Below, piece by piece: positions 44,526 through 57,603 of a stretch of 64,000 bases of DNA (the first letter of the stretch is position 1; every line of letters starts with the position of its first letter). The position numbers were made by a program, and so were the translations under genes. The notes under the pieces were generated by a model. That model worked only from the letters and a program-made list of their open reading frames with translations. It was not told the DNA's origin and did not search any database. The stretch covers positions 620,001-684,000 of the forward strand of contig MU385717.1 in the NCBI GenBank assembly GCA_022497155.1, read 5' to 3'. Source of the stretch: Whalleya microplaca. Its lineage: Eukaryota; Ascomycota; Sordariomycetes; Xylariales; Xylariaceae.

Positions 44526-47500
44526 ATGGCTCGGCTCAGAGACTCACGCTCACCAACTCCTGCAGGAAGCCAGCTATCTTCAAGAAGACATCGCAGAGAT
44601 GATGATAGAAGGGACCGAGACCGAGATCGCGACAGAGATCGGGATCGCCGAGATTATGGCCGAGATCCAAGGCGACGTAGTCGCAGTCGAAGCCCCCATG
44701 ATGTAAGACGACACCATGCACCTGATGGTACTGTTTGGCCTAACAACACAAATCTGCAGCGCCGACCTCGCGAACGTAACCGGGGCCATGACTACCGCCG
44801 ACGTGAACGCTCGATAGACCGTCGGGACGACGATCTTTATCGTGGAGGAAGGGATCGTAGACGGTCGCGCGACCGCCTTGCAGATAAGGAAAGAGACCGC
44901 TCGCCCGAGCCCCGCCGGCGACGAAGCCGTGATCGTGATGGGGATAGAGACCACCGAACCAGGCGAGACGACTCCCGTGATCAAGGCAGAGCACGACGCG
45001 AAGGTACTGCTGACTCCCATCCGCGCAGTAGGCGAGGTGACAGCCGTGAAAAAGGCCCGCCGTCCAATGAAACGGCCAAGGCAAAGGCATCTGATGTATG
45101 TACAACGCGTATTGCGAAAAGCACGACTCGAGTTAACACATACCTTCAGGCAGATCTGAAATCGAAGCCGTCAGCCACCCAGTCTGATGTTGACAAGAAA
45201 GCCGAACGTCGTGTGAAGTTGGCAGCATGGAAGAAGAAGCAGGAGGAGAAGGAGAAACAGAAAGAGGCCACTCCCGGTGGCACTCGGAAGCTTCTAGCCG
45301 AAATGGACGAAAGAGCAAATGGGACAGCTTCTAACGCCACCCCTCCCGGGGAATCGCCAGTTGCGGTATCGCCCGCTGAGCCGCAAGCGGCTTCAGTCGC
45401 AGCTTCATATTCGGGCAAGTTTGATCCCAAAGCAATTGCGAAGAAATCTGCTCCAAAGGCACAGACCCCTAGTGCCGCCTCTAAACTAGGTACTATCACG
45501 AGTCAACTGTCCACAGGCCTTCCTGTAGCAATGAAGGCACCGAATGGTAAGTCCTCGTTCCCAAAGTTGTCGATTCGCATAGTTAACTCAACCACTGTAG
45601 TATCTGCTCTTCCACAGAGTAGAGCCAAAACTAGTGGCTTCGGCTTCCACAAGCAAAATGCCGAGACTGAGAAGGTTCCGCAAAAGCGCAAGTTGATGCT
45701 TGATGAAGATGAGACCTCGGACAGAAAACTTGCTAAGCTACCCTCGTTGCCCCTTGAAGATGTTGATGATACACCTTACGAGAACCAAGACGAAGAGGAC
45801 GAGGATGATGCCGATAACTTTGCCGGAGACGAGGCTGAAGAGGCTGCCGCTGCTCGAGCTGCCCAAGAAAGACGCGAGGAACGTATTGCACAGGAAAGCG
45901 CTCAGCAGACCACAGAGATGGAGGTGGATAGATCAGGCGAGGACTCGGTCCCACAAGCCAACGGAGTTGCCAACGATGCTCATCCAAGTGAGGCCATGGA
46001 GGTTGATGATGACAATGTTGACCCTCTGGATGCCTTCATGAATGGCCTCGAGGCTGGACCAACCACGGGCAAGTCCTCAGCCCCCAAAATCAATAGCAAC
46101 AAGAACGCCCAGGAGCCCGAAGCGTACTTCAGCGACGACGACTATGATTATAAACGCCAGGAGAATGTGGAACCGGATTCGTTCTTAGCTCTCGCGGCAA
46201 AGACCCGGAAGAAGAAAGACATTCCTTCTATCGACTATGCCAAGCTTGACTTAGAACCAATTCGTAAGAATTTTTGGGTTGAGCCGGCCGAACTATCCGA
46301 GATGACTGAAGCTGAACTTGCGGACTTGCGTATTGAACTTGATGGAATCAAAGTGTCCGGCAAGGATGTGCCAAAACCGGTCCAAAAGTGGTCTCAGTGT
46401 GCCTTGTCGCGAAAAACCCTAGACATTGTAAACGGGTTGGGGTTCGAAAAACCCACTCCAATCCAAATGCAAGCTTTTCCGGCAATCATGTCTGGCCGGG
46501 ATGTAATTGGCGTTGCAAAGACTGGTTCAGGGAAGACGCTTGCATTCCTATTGCCTATGTTTAGGCATATCAAAGACCAGGCACCTCTCAAGGAGAACGA
46601 CGGCCCTATTGGCTTAATTATGACTCCCACGCGTGAGTTGGCGACTCAGATTCACCGTGATTGCAAGCCATTCCTGAAATCGATGAACCTTCGAGCAGTC
46701 TGTGCATATGGCGGGGCGCCCATCAAAGATCACATTGCTGAGCTTAAGAGGGGCGCAGAGATTGTTGTCTGCACTCCAGGCCGCATGATCGATCTTCTAG
46801 CAGCTAATCAAGGTCGCGTCACGAACCTGAAAAGGGTTTCGTATGTCGTCCTCGACGAAGCAGATAGAATGTTCGATATGGGATTTGAGCCTCAGGTGAT
46901 GAAGATCTTTGCGAACATGCGACCGGATCGTCAGACAATCCTTTTTTCGGCTACAATGCCTCGAATTATGGATGCTTTGGCTAAGAAAGTCCTGAACAGT
47001 CCTGTCGAGATAACTGTTGGTGGCCGGAGCGTTGTAGCGCCAGAGATTACGCAGGTAGTCGAGATCCGCGAAGAAAATCACAAATTCATTCGCCTTCTTG
47101 AACTACTAGGCGAGCTCTATGATAAGGACGAAGATGCTCGAACGTTGGTGTTTGTGGATCGCCAGGAGAAGGCAGATGATTTACTGAAGGAACTGATGCG
47201 CAAGGGTTACCCTTGCATGTCTATACACGGTGGGAAAGATCAGATTGATCGAGACTCAACCATTGAGGACTTCAAACACGGTGTTATACCAATTCTCATT
47301 GCCACCTCTGTGGCTGCCCGCGGTCTCGATGTCAAGCAGCTGAAGTTAGTTGTCAACTACGATGCTCCGAACCATCTGGAAGACTATGTGCACCGCGCTG
47401 GCCGTACTGGACGGGCCGGCAACAAAGGCACAGCAATCACGTTTGTAACAAGCGACCAGGAGAACTGCGCTCCCGGTATTGCAAAGGCTCTCGAGCAGAG

Positions 47501-48278
47501 CGGTCAGCCAGTACCAGAACAGCTAGAGGAAATGCGCAAGGCCTTTAGGGATAAGGTCAAATCTGGCAAAGCGAAAGACCAGTCGGGCTTTGGGGGCAAG
47601 GGACTTGAGCGTCTTGATCAGGAGAGAGAGGCAACCCGTATAAGGGAACGCAAGATGCATAGGACAGAGGGCGAGGAAGAGGAGGAGAAGAAGGAAGAGA
47701 AAGATGGGGATGAGAAGAAAGGCGATAAAGCGGTCACGGCTATCCAGGCGGCCTCCTCTGGGATTGTCTCTCGTGATGCTGCTCCGAAGGTCGACCTCGA
47801 GCCGAAATTCACCATTCACAAGCGCGAAGACCCAGCACCATCCTCAAGTGGTAACAACCCCTTGGATAAAGTCTCGTCTGCTATCAATGCAATCAATGCT
47901 CGTTTGGGCCGTGCTGGCCAGCTGCGACCGGGTCAACCTATCGACAATAAAGGCCCCGATGCTGGTGCATTCCATGCAACCCTAGAAATCAATGATTTCC
48001 CGCAGAAGGCTCGTTGGGCTGTCACGAACCGGACCAACGTTGCCAAGATTTTGGACGCGACCGGGACGTCCATCACCAACAAGGGCACGTTCTACGCGGC
48101 TGGCAAGGACGTACAGCCTGGCGGGGAGCCTAAGCTCTACGTTCTAGTAGAAGGAGACACAGAGGTCATGGTGGCAAATGCTATGGCAGAGCTTACCCGC
48201 CTACTGAAGGAAGGCACTATGGCTGCTGCCGATGCAGATAACAGGGCTCCTATCGGTGGTAGATATACCGTTACGTGA
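44526..48278 (+). CDS. PRP5: PRP5, DEAD-box RNA helicase of pre-spliceosome assembly
   Basis: ATP-dependent helicase that remodels U2 snRNP and proofreads the branch-site helix. The frame is open from 44526 to 48278, but three 3n-long introns are visible by full splice signals: 44703..44759 (57 nt), 45096..45149 (54 nt) and 45547..45600 (54 nt). Spliced exons 44526..44702, 44760..45095, 45150..45546 and 45601..48278 give 1195 residues. The N-terminus is an RS/RD/RE-rich domain that becomes continuous when intron 1 is removed. The Prp5-specific DPLDAFM motif (contact to Hsh155/SF3B1) is near residue 442. The helicase core has AKTGSGKT near 609, [20 protein letters not shown] near 720, FSATMP near 752, ARGLDV and [12 protein letters not shown]-terminal region of about 300 residues with an acidic Glu/Lys stretch follows, as in human DDX46. 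Confidence 0.93.
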   Translation: MARLRDSRSPTPAGSQLSSRRHRRDDDRRDRDRDRDRDRDRRDYGRDPRRRSRSRSPHDVRRHHAPDGTVWPNNTNLQRRPRERNRGHDYRRRERSIDRRDDDLYRGGRDRRRSRDRLADKERDRSPEPRRRRSRDRDGDRDHRTRRDDSRDQGRARREGTADSHPRSRRGDSREKGPPSNETAKAKASDVCTTRIAKSTTRVNTYLQADLKSKPSATQSDVDKKAERRVKLAAWKKKQEEKEKQKEATPGGTRKLLAEMDERANGTASNATPPGESPVAVSPAEPQAASVAASYSGKFDPKAIAKKSAPKAQTPSAASKLGTITSQLSTGLPVAMKAPNGKSSFPKLSIRIVNSTTVVSALPQSRAKTSGFGFHKQNAETEKVPQKRKLMLDEDETSDRKLAKLPSLPLEDVDDTPYENQDEEDEDDADNFAGDEAEEAAAARAAQERREERIAQESAQQTTEMEVDRSGEDSVPQANGVANDAHPSEAMEVDDDNVDPLDAFMNGLEAGPTTGKSSAPKINSNKNAQEPEAYFSDDDYDYKRQENVEPDSFLALAAKTRKKKDIPSIDYAKLDLEPIRKNFWVEPAELSEMTEAELADLRIELDGIKVSGKDVPKPVQKWSQCALSRKTLDIVNGLGFEKPTPIQMQAFPAIMSGRDVIGVAKTGSGKTLAFLLPMFRHIKDQAPLKENDGPIGLIMTPTRELATQIHRDCKPFLKSMNLRAVCAYGGAPIKDHIAELKRGAEIVVCTPGRMIDLLAANQGRVTNLKRVSYVVLDEADRMFDMGFEPQVMKIFANMRPDRQTILFSATMPRIMDALAKKVLNSPVEITVGGRSVVAPEITQVVEIREENHKFIRLLELLGELYDKDEDARTLVFVDRQEKADDLLKELMRKGYPCMSIHGGKDQIDRDSTIEDFKHGVIPILIATSVAARGLDVKQLKLVVNYDAPNHLEDYVHRAGRTGRAGNKGTAITFVTSDQENCAPGIAKALEQSGQPVPEQLEEMRKAFRDKVKSGKAKDQSGFGGKGLERLDQEREATRIRERKMHRTEGEEEEEKKEEKDGDEKKGDKAVTAIQAASSGIVSRDAAPKVDLEPKFTIHKREDPAPSSSGNNPLDKVSSAINAINARLGRAGQLRPGQPIDNKGPDAGAFHATLEINDFPQKARWAVTNRTNVAKILDATGTSITNKGTFYAAGKDVQPGGEPKLYVLVEGDTEVMVANAMAELTRLLKEGTMAAADADNRAPIGGRYTVT

Positions 48279-48531
48279 GAATAGTATACTAGAGGTCAAA
48301 CAGCAGAATATTTTGTGATTTATTTGGTAAAAGTATGGGTGGCAGGCATTGTCAGTATCTGTAATGGGGGTGGGCGCCCTGAAGAAGGGCATAAACCGAG
48401 GCGTGCGTATGGACAGGCGCTCGGGACTAGAAATTCTAATGGGGAACTACAATTTACATTGCTATTGTTTTCCGAGTGCTATATTATGACGATAGTTGAC
48501 TGGATTCTTTGCTGACATGTTGTCTTACATG

Positions 48532-49024
48532 CTAGTTATGGCTTCTCGCTTGTGCTGCTTCGTCAGCATCCCGTTGTCTGACTTCATTGTTGCTAATCTC
48601 CTTGAGGGTATCATTGCGCGTCTGTTTTTTCTGCGTAGCCAGCTGCGATGCTAGCTTTCCGGTGGACTTCGACGCTGCCGTCTGGGCTCTTGCCTGTGTA
48701 CAAGTTGCCTTTAGTATGGATATGTAAAACCCCTTTACCGCTTGAAGGGGGAGGGGAGGGGGTTTGGTCAGGACTGGGTATTGGGGGAAAGCGCCCTACC
48801 TCTGCAGCCTCGGCAGCTCGTCTCCGCGCCTCGTCTTGCGGGCCGCTCTGCGAGGACGACGACGCCGTCGGCCCTGTGCTTGGGGAGCTGCCACCCAGGG
48901 TCCGAGGCGGGCCGCCGACCTTGGCCGGTACGGACGCGCGTTGAGGCTGGGGCGGCGCGGAGCCGAGGACGCGGCCCGGCTGCGCGAAGTGTTCGCTTTC
49001 GGCCTTGCCGCATATGTTTCCCAT
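48532..49024 (-). CDS. Small acidic/basic protein with an N-terminal acylation signal (MGNIC)
   Basis: Two exons, 49024..48800 and 48693..48532, with a 106-nt intron (donor GTAGGG, branch ACTAAA, acceptor CAG); 128 residues. The N-terminus MGNICGKAES has Gly2 for N-myristoylation and Cys5 for palmitoylation, so attachment to a membrane is likely. A Pro/Ser/Gly-rich middle follows, then a helical, highly charged C-terminal half (DEARRRAAEAAEARAQ, KLASQLATQKKQTRNDTL). Without the splice the frame would end after a Pro-rich 137-residue version that looks less natural. The architecture recalls small lipid-anchored adaptors such as Ego1 and LAMTOR1, but I see no specific homology, so function is unknown. 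Confidence 0.72.
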
Positions 49025-50499
49025 CGCGAAGCTCCAATCGATTTGCTGATATGGGTCGAGTACGTAGGGGTCCTGACGTCTCTGTTTGTCTGCCCGCTAT
49101 CGCTGTCTCTGTCTCGGCTGCTCTCGTCGGCGAGTTGTATTCCTAGGCCGCGCAAGCTACCCGTTGGATAAGGTAACGTTCTAACGTACGCACGTAAAAT
49201 ATATATGTTTGTATGTGAGGCCGGTTTGCTAATATTGCGTGCTAAAGATAATGGATAGATGTTTGCGCGGCTGGAAATGAGGCATTCCGCGTCATAGCTA
49301 TGATAGAGATGTTCGCATGAACTGGAAGAATGTCACGTTAGGAGGTGACGTTGTGAATGACGGCCAAGAGATAGTGAGGCTTAGGACCCTGAAAACGGTG
49401 CGGGGACTCAGAGGGGGCCAAAGATTTCGTCCTATGGCTGCGCCATGTAATTGACCATATCTGTCTTATGGAAATCCGTGGAAATTATCCACAAAGATGG
49501 TGACTTATACGCAATTACTCCTGCTGTTATTAAAGACCAAAAGTTGTGAATCTATCACCCAATCCATGAAATAAATGCTGGAAGTGCCATTGAAGCTTTA
49601 AGGTACATATGTACTATTACATATCTAGCTACGTAATACTACCTAGGTACATAAGGTACTATCTAGCTGCACAGTTGTCCAGCAGCTGCAACACTCTACT
49701 AGGGCGGTTAATCCAGCTGTTAAAGGAGCCTTCTAGTTATCCAAAAATTTATGTCCTGTGCACCTTGATGGCCACCCCACATTGGCGGGCCAGCGGGCGT
49801 GCGGTTGTACCTGGTCTTGACATGCAACAAATGCAAATGCATTCATTGGTGAATTGTCAAGATTAACGTCTGGGTCAAGGTCGAGGCACAAGAGCACAAG
49901 GACACAAGGCTACCGTACAAAGGGCACAAACTTTTCCCTACAAATGTATTATTAGCTCATTCTAATAATTGGATAACAGTCTGGACAATAATTCGAATAG
50001 TTTTACATACCTAAGTAAGTACATATGTTTGGTGCGATGACGCTTGCCTGGTTGGTAAGATATCCGTACCTAGGTCGGTAGCTCTGAAAGTACATAACGG
50101 CACGCGAGCCCTGTCGACCATCAAGGTTCTCTTTTTCTCGATATCCCACCTTTTGCCCACCATTTCCTAACAAACCTATACGCCTACCAGCCTACCAACA
50201 CTTTTTTTTCTTTTTCGCCCTTTTTGTGCACCACCGAGGTAAAGGGTCCTTCAATTAATCCTATACATATACATCATAGCACCCTACCCCTCCATTTATT
50301 GATCTGCTCGAGCCACTGTCGATCGATCGATAGCTGCCACCAGATCTTTCAACGCCGGCGCCCGAGGACTCAACTTCGACTTCATTTCATAGCATCTTTG
50401 CCGTGAGCCTTGTCGTGAGTTGTGTCGTGAGCACGTAGCCGCGACGCCTGGCTTAGAATCCCGAGCGTCTGTGTGGCCAGGCCATGTCCAGGAGTACGA
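49025..50499. promoter_or_regulatory. Divergent upstream region (MGNIC gene / zinc-finger gene)
   Basis: A 1.5-kb spacer. Plus-strand CT-rich leader sequence with a T-run lies at 50190..50225. A palindromic GATCGATCGAT lies at 50320..50332. An out-of-frame ATG at 50484 overlaps the start of the zinc-finger gene. No gene was recognised. Confidence 0.45.
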
Positions 50500-52262
<1,763 letters not shown>

Positions 52263-53397
52263 CTGGGCATTCCCGAAAGAAATGTTTTTCTTATTCTATG
52301 ATACCACTGTTATGGGCGAGTGGCGAATATGGAGTTGGTATACCGCGCGGAGTAACTTGCGATGGTTAAAATCCATAGGTCTGTCAGGTAGTTTCTGAGG
52401 TATGGAGTTAAGGGAGTTCCTGTGCGATTATAGGCGAACGCTACGGAGAGCATTATAGAAGCAGCCGAAGGGAGTAGGCATCAACAAGGAATCTTATCTA
52501 TCGAAGACAATGATTGAATCTTATGCAACACGCATCCAGGCATTATGCTGTATACCTTGGCCTGAGAGTTGGCGAAGTAACATGCTTCGATATTTCCATG
52601 TAAACCAAACAAGGACCCTAGCAGTTGCTTAACAAGGGCGCTTTAGCTTGATTCTACTAGTAGGGCACTCCTTTCATAAGATTCCTGATATGATGGCCAC
52701 ACATCCTTTTTAGCGGACAGCCTAGGCTTTCAGATGAGTTTATTAAGATCCATATCTTGTCTATTCAGCTTCTCTTTGTTGTAACCAATACAACAGTTCG
52801 AGCACCTAAAAGCGGAAGATAATATAATAGACAGACAATACACTTCGGGAATATAATTAGCTAGACTCTTAATATAATGTGTGACTATGGACTTGGTTGA
52901 GTGACGTCTCAAGTGAAGGCTTGTCAACCTTCAGATAGCCTCAGATGACTGAATCTTCCGCATTGAAGATCCATTGACACGACTGGACAAGTATACAGAA
53001 TCACCTATTAATGGGATGTTGGAAGTACTTTATGTGATTCAGGTAGACGGCTGTGAGTCGACACTCCTACCTGAACAATACGCCATCCGCGTTGTTTAGC
53101 ATCTAAGGGTTGATCATGATCCCTTTATACGGTGATGGTATGTACAGTACATATCTCAGCCATAACGGCATTTCATTAGCATACCACACACAAGGCCAAG
53201 AAGAGAATATTTGTTCAGCGCCCGGAGGCAATTCTTTTCGCATTCAGCAGCGACATGGGCTGCAAGTGTGACCTCATAAACACCTATGAACCGAAAAAGC
53301 CGTGTGATGCCATGCAAATATCAGGATTCCCTTTTTGGAATGACCGCGCCCCATCAGCTACCATATCCGCCTTCACCCCTTACTACTAAAGAGCCTC
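52263..53397. other. Convergent 3' intergenic region
   Basis: A 1.1-kb spacer between two convergent genes. Nothing recognised. The longest frames are short and uncharacteristic. Confidence 0.55.
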
Positions 53398-54061
53398 TTA
53401 TTCAGCCTGAGGACCACCGTTATGTTAGCATTGTCTTCTTATCTACTTTTGATAATGGACCTTATCGGCCACAGGTCGAGACTCGGGCTTAGCGTACCTT
53501 GACAGCGTATTTTCGCTGGGGGAAATGCGCGTTCCGCTTGCGCGTCTTCTCTAGGGTCTTGGACTTCTCTTCAGGTGACAGGCGGCGGCGGATGGCGCGG
53601 GTCTGCTTGGGTCGGAGGTCGAGCGGCAGGTATTTCTTGTTCTTGTAGAAGAGGCGGAGCGCCGATCGCTGCTTGAGGTTGACGACAGTGAGGACACGTG
53701 CGATAGACTTTCGGAGATCGTGGCTAGAGAGATTGGATCGCAATTAGTCTCAGTGTCTCCTCACCAATTGTACTCATTCCTAGGTATCTATCGCAGGATA
53801 TGTGTGCGAGCGTTGACGACGTACATCTTGTTCAGCTTGGTGCCTGAGGAGGCGATCTTCTGGATGCGAAGCTGGCCGAGCTCCGTCTTCAGCTCTCCGA
53901 GCATCTTGATCAGATCATCCTTGTTCTTGTTCCAGAGCTGCCCGGTCTTGACCTTGGAAGTCGACTATAGAGACACCAGGACGAATTAGTCTTGCGAATG
54001 CGAGTTTGGAAGGCTTGAAAAAAGCCACGATGCGGATATTGGTAATCGAGCGACTTACCAT
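53398..54061 (-). CDS. RPL35: 60S ribosomal protein L35 (uL29)
   Basis: Four exons: 54061..54059 (ATG alone), 53964..53825, 53723..53498 and 53406..53398 (9 nt); 125 residues. It is the large-subunit protein at the peptide tunnel exit. After the lone initiator codon comes the helical hairpin ([31 protein letters not shown]), then [18 protein letters not shown] across intron 2. The basic C-terminus ([17 protein letters not shown], then [11 protein letters not shown]) follows. The last intron (donor GTACGC, branch TGCTAACAT, acceptor CAG) restores the usual AVKA ending; if retained, the protein would end AVKVR. An intron directly after ATG is common in fungal ribosomal protein genes. Family identity is certain; the last 9-nt exon rests on splice signals and the conserved end. 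Confidence 0.92.
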
Positions 54062-54711
54062 CGTGAATGGCTGTGGTCGTGGAGGATTTGTCGGTCACAG
54101 GGTAATTTTCTTGATGTTGTCATGAAATTCCGCCCGATTTTTGGGAGTTGGCTAAAGATTTGATTCTTCGTTAGGGTTGTGGGTTGAAAAGTTTGGTCAT
54201 GTGATGTGGCTGCATGGGCAATCAGTTAGGTAAGGTACTCGTCTATTGCATACACCGCATGCCCCTCTGATATTTGCATTTAAGCGACTCCGTCACAATC
54301 TCGGGGTCTTCGGGCTTAACGGGCATTTGCACCGGCCTGTCAGCCTGTCAAAGCTGCCAAGGTACGTACATACATACCTACGTGTACCTGGGCCACTTCC
54401 GGCCAGTCTCAACTCTCAAAAGCACTGGTGGCTTCTATAACTCGCAACTTGATTCTCGATTGATTATGACCTGTTGTTCAGGTAGCTGTTTATGATTGTA
54501 TACTAAGTAATGATACACTATCGATACCTCTTCGTCCAATCCCATTAGCCTGTGCTCTACAGTAAGGCCTACCTACATTGTGTGACAACGTCATTGACCA
54601 GAACCGCTGTGCAAGCTCTATACAACTTGCATTAGCGATGATCAACGATTCTCGCAGCCGACTTTTCTCATAAGAACTTCACATAACAACCAAACGTCCG
54701 TTATTACCGAG
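54062..54711. promoter_or_regulatory. Divergent promoter region RPL35 / GOS1
   Basis: An 0.65-kb spacer between divergent starts. TACGTACATACATACC words occur at 54362..54380. No defined ribosomal-protein-gene element could be identified by eye. Confidence 0.45.
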
Positions 54712-55519
54712 ATGGCGGCGGCAACAGGAAACCAAGGCTGGGCGCAGTTGCGACAGCAGGCCCGGAGTTTAGAGTCACAGGTAACAGGCGCAATACACAC
54801 ACTCAATGGAGAGCTCCAGGCTGATATCGCAACTTACAGACAGAGACACTATTCCACACGTACTCGCAATTCTCCACGGTCTCGAACATACCAGCGAAGC
54901 CGAACAAGGAGGAGCACCAAACAGAAATGAAGTTGGAAGAGATACTCGGCAAGGTAACATGATCTGGTCCGACTATGATCAACTGCAGACAGTACCGGCT
55001 AACCACTGCTCAAAGAGAGAAACCGTCATCGGCCAGCTTGCGCGCCTACTAGACTCGGAAGCGAGCCTCACATCATCCGCCCTTAAACAGAACAATCTTT
55101 CCCTCCTCCGCGAGAAGCTCGCCGAACACAGACAAGACCTCAAGCGATTACGGACCACCCTACAAGACGCCAGGAATCGCGCAAACCTGCTATCCAATGT
55201 CCGAGATGACATACAGAACTACCGAGCGAACAACCCCGAGGCCGCCGAGGCCGAGTACATGTTGGACGAGCGAAACCGCATCGACAACAGCCATAACATG
55301 GTCGACAGCGTACTGAGCCAGGCGTACGCCACGAATGAGAACTTCGCTGTGCAGCGGGAGACACTAGCCAGCATCAACCGGCGGATCACGACCGCCGCGA
55401 GCCAGGTTCCGGGCCTCAATACCCTAATCGGCAAGATCTCGGCGCGGAAGCGGCGTGACGGCGTCATCATGGGCACTTTCATCGCGTTCTGCTTCGTCGT
55501 CTTCTGGTTTTTGTCATAA
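54712..55519 (+). CDS. GOS1: Golgi Qb-SNARE Gos1
   Basis: Three exons: 54712..54780, 54840..54953 and 55016..55519; 228 residues. The N-terminus is the GOS28 helix (WAQLRQQARSLESQ joined to TETLFHTYSQF). A second helical segment follows, then a SNARE motif at about 140-205 (NMVDSVLSQAYATNENFAVQ with the zero-layer Gln, RETLASINRRITTAASQVPG), and the C-terminal anchor GVIMGTFIAFCFVVFWFLS. It acts in intra-Golgi and ER-Golgi transport with Sed5, Ykt6 and Sft1. Intron 2 uses AAAG as acceptor after a GCTAACC branch site; the frame and the motif LGKRETVIGQL support it. Size is normal for the family. Confidence 0.92.
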
Positions 55520-56038
55520 TCGGGGCGGGGGAAGGCGAGGCGGCTGTCGAATTGTATGTTTTTGATTTGTTGGGATGGAGATACCTAGCTTTTCGCAAAC
55601 CTGTATTCCCCCTGTTCGCAATGGGCGTTCCGGTCTTTGGAAAGGGCTGCAAATCTATGTTGTATAATATGGCCAGAGAGGAGGAAACCGGTGCCAGCCA
55701 GGGCCGAACCCCCTGTTTTTCTCACGGAAAGACAGGGTGGATAAGTAGATTTATCTGTGGAAAATTAGCAGATTGACTCTTGAGAAAAAGTCGTCGTTCA
55801 TATTCCTACGTCATTGGTTAATACTTAGGCCATGAAATATCCTATGGACGATGCGATAGAAGAGGAATAGGGGTACGATACCAAAAGTTTCTTGTCAGCC
55901 GAAGGAGGGTTTTCTCTTTAATAAAACTTCAAGTCTCAGATAGATACTATATATTCATATGAGTCCAGTCGTCATTTTCAAAAAGGGGTGAATTGGGTAT
56001 CATTTCGAACATTATGCATACGTATCAGTACATTAGCT
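55520..56038. other. Convergent 3' region with a hairpin (GOS1 / ATP10)
   Basis: An 0.5-kb spacer between convergent genes. It contains a strong 11-bp inverted repeat with a 5-nt loop at 55711..55737. No gene was recognised. Confidence 0.55.
55711..55737. other. Hairpin-forming inverted repeat
   Basis: Arms CCCTGTTTTTC (55711..55721) and GAAAGACAGGG (55727..55737) pair over 11 positions, with one T-G wobble, around the loop TCACG. It lies 190 bp after the GOS1 stop, within the likely 3' untranslated sequence of GOS1. Confidence 0.7.
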
Positions 56039-57183
56039 CTATTTCTTCAAGCCCTTATCTTCATCTATAAGTCTCCGAACTCCCTTAACCAGCCCTTCCC
56101 GCTCATGATCCTCACTGGGGCCACTGCCGGCCCATCTTATCCTACACTCACCGTCGAGGAGGTACACGTAGCCGACCCTACTATTCAGCAGGCCGATGCG
56201 CTCGGAGATCTCGTCCGAGACGCGGTTGCGCACGACGAAGTAGCGGCCCCAATTGGCCTCGCCGAGCTTCCTGCGGATGCTGCCCGCGAACAACCGGATC
56301 AGCAACCTCTTCATGCTGTTGTCCTCCAGATTGATCTGCACGAGCTGGGTGCGGTCCGCGTTCTGCGCCAGCAGCGCGTCGAGCTCGGGGTTCTTCTCCT
56401 TGCCCACGAACGTCTTCGTCTGGTTCTCGGCCCACATGCCGCTGAACACGCTGACGATGGAGATCCGGCCGCGCAGCGCGGGGGTCGTGTCTCGTGGCTT
56501 GCGGTCCGTCTTCAGCATCGTCTTGCCGTAGAAGTTCGGGAAGAAGAGAGACAGCGCGCCCTTGAAGAGCCGCGGCGGCGCCACGAACGTCTTGCCCTTG
56601 TGGAATCGCAGGTTGCCCCAGTCGCGGAAGTAGGGGCGCGACATCAGGTTGGTCCTATCACCCACCCCATTGATTAGTTTTCTTCCATCATCCAATGTGT
56701 GTGCTAATGCAGTCAGGCATTGTGGGGTGTGAGATGGAAAGGGGGTGAGGGGGGCCCTGCATACAGTCTCTCTCGCTTCTTTAGGTGCTTCTCGTAGTCC
56801 ACGAAGTCGTCCCGCCGCTGCCGCAGCGTCCGGCGGTCTATGCCGGTGTTCTCGCCCGGCTGCGGCGGCTTCATCATGCCGATCGGCCGGCTTAGCGGCT
56901 TCGGCGTGAACTTCTCAGCCCGCTTTCCATATGGCCTCGGCGCGTCGGCCAATTCGGGGGCAAGGGTGATGACCGGCTTAGACGGTTTCTCTGTAGGATT
57001 CGCTTTCGCTGTCGCAGTCGCTGTCGCTGTCGGGTCCGGCTTAGTCGTGGGCTTTTTCGCCGCAGCTGGCTCCTCCGCTAAGCGACGATAGGATGTGCCG
57101 AACTTTCTCGACTGGCAGAACAGGCATAACAGCCTGGGCCTGCGGGCAAAAGTTATATTACTTGACAACCGTACCGACGCCAT
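56039..57183 (-). CDS. ATP10: Mitochondrial ATPase assembly factor Atp10
   Basis: Two exons, 57183..56765 and 56654..56039, with a 110-nt intron; 344 residues. Atp10 is an inner-membrane chaperone that couples Atp6 with the Atp9 ring when the F0 sector is built. The N-terminus is a presequence (MASVRLSSNITFARRPRLL), followed by an Ala/Thr/Lys/Pro-rich linker containing TATATATAK. The conserved core follows: RPIGMMKPPQPGENTGIDRR, DYEKHLKKRERLTNLMSRPYFRDW (across the splice), APPRLFKGALSLFFPNFYG, then ISIVSVFSGMWAE, and near the end VGYVYLLDGECRIRWAGSG. Length matches the family. It is divergent from the branched-chain E2 gene with only 420 bp between starts. Confidence 0.92.
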
Positions 57184-57603
57184 TATCCTCTACTGATGTC
57201 GGAGGGTCTCAAAGCCGAGGAGCAGGCTGAGGTTGCGCAGGGCTGCCGGCAGGTATCGTCAAAAAATTCCGGCGCAATTTTTTATCCAGTAGCTGCAGGA
57301 ACGCGATATGGCGGCGTCCATAGCTGCATGAATTGCGGCTTTAGCAGGGCGGTCGCACAGTGGCAGCTGAGTGGCTGAGCTGACAGAACTCTAATGACAT
57401 AAAAGCGGGCTCGGCTTTAGAGCTGCTTGACGGCCATTGTCGGCTTCCCCAGATTCCCGGGTACTAGCGGCTGAATGTGGGGAAAGCTATCAGTTGGAAG
57501 GTCAGCACTCGCTGGCTCCCTTCCTTTCATCTCACCGTGTTAGCCTCGTGCTACGCCTCCGATTGTTCCAAGATGTAACCAAGGAAGCTGACGGACGCCG
57601 TCT
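57184..57603. promoter_or_regulatory. Compact divergent promoter ATP10 / branched-chain E2
   Basis: 420 bp between the starts of two nuclear genes for mitochondrial proteins, so both promoters must overlap or abut. CAGCTG/GCAGGT words are frequent (57240-57370). No specific factor site is claimed. Confidence 0.5.

Noticed and set aside
53286..53492. 68-codon plus-strand frame antisense to the RPL35 3' end
   Set aside because: It overlaps the last RPL35 intron and exons on the other strand and has no protein-like features.
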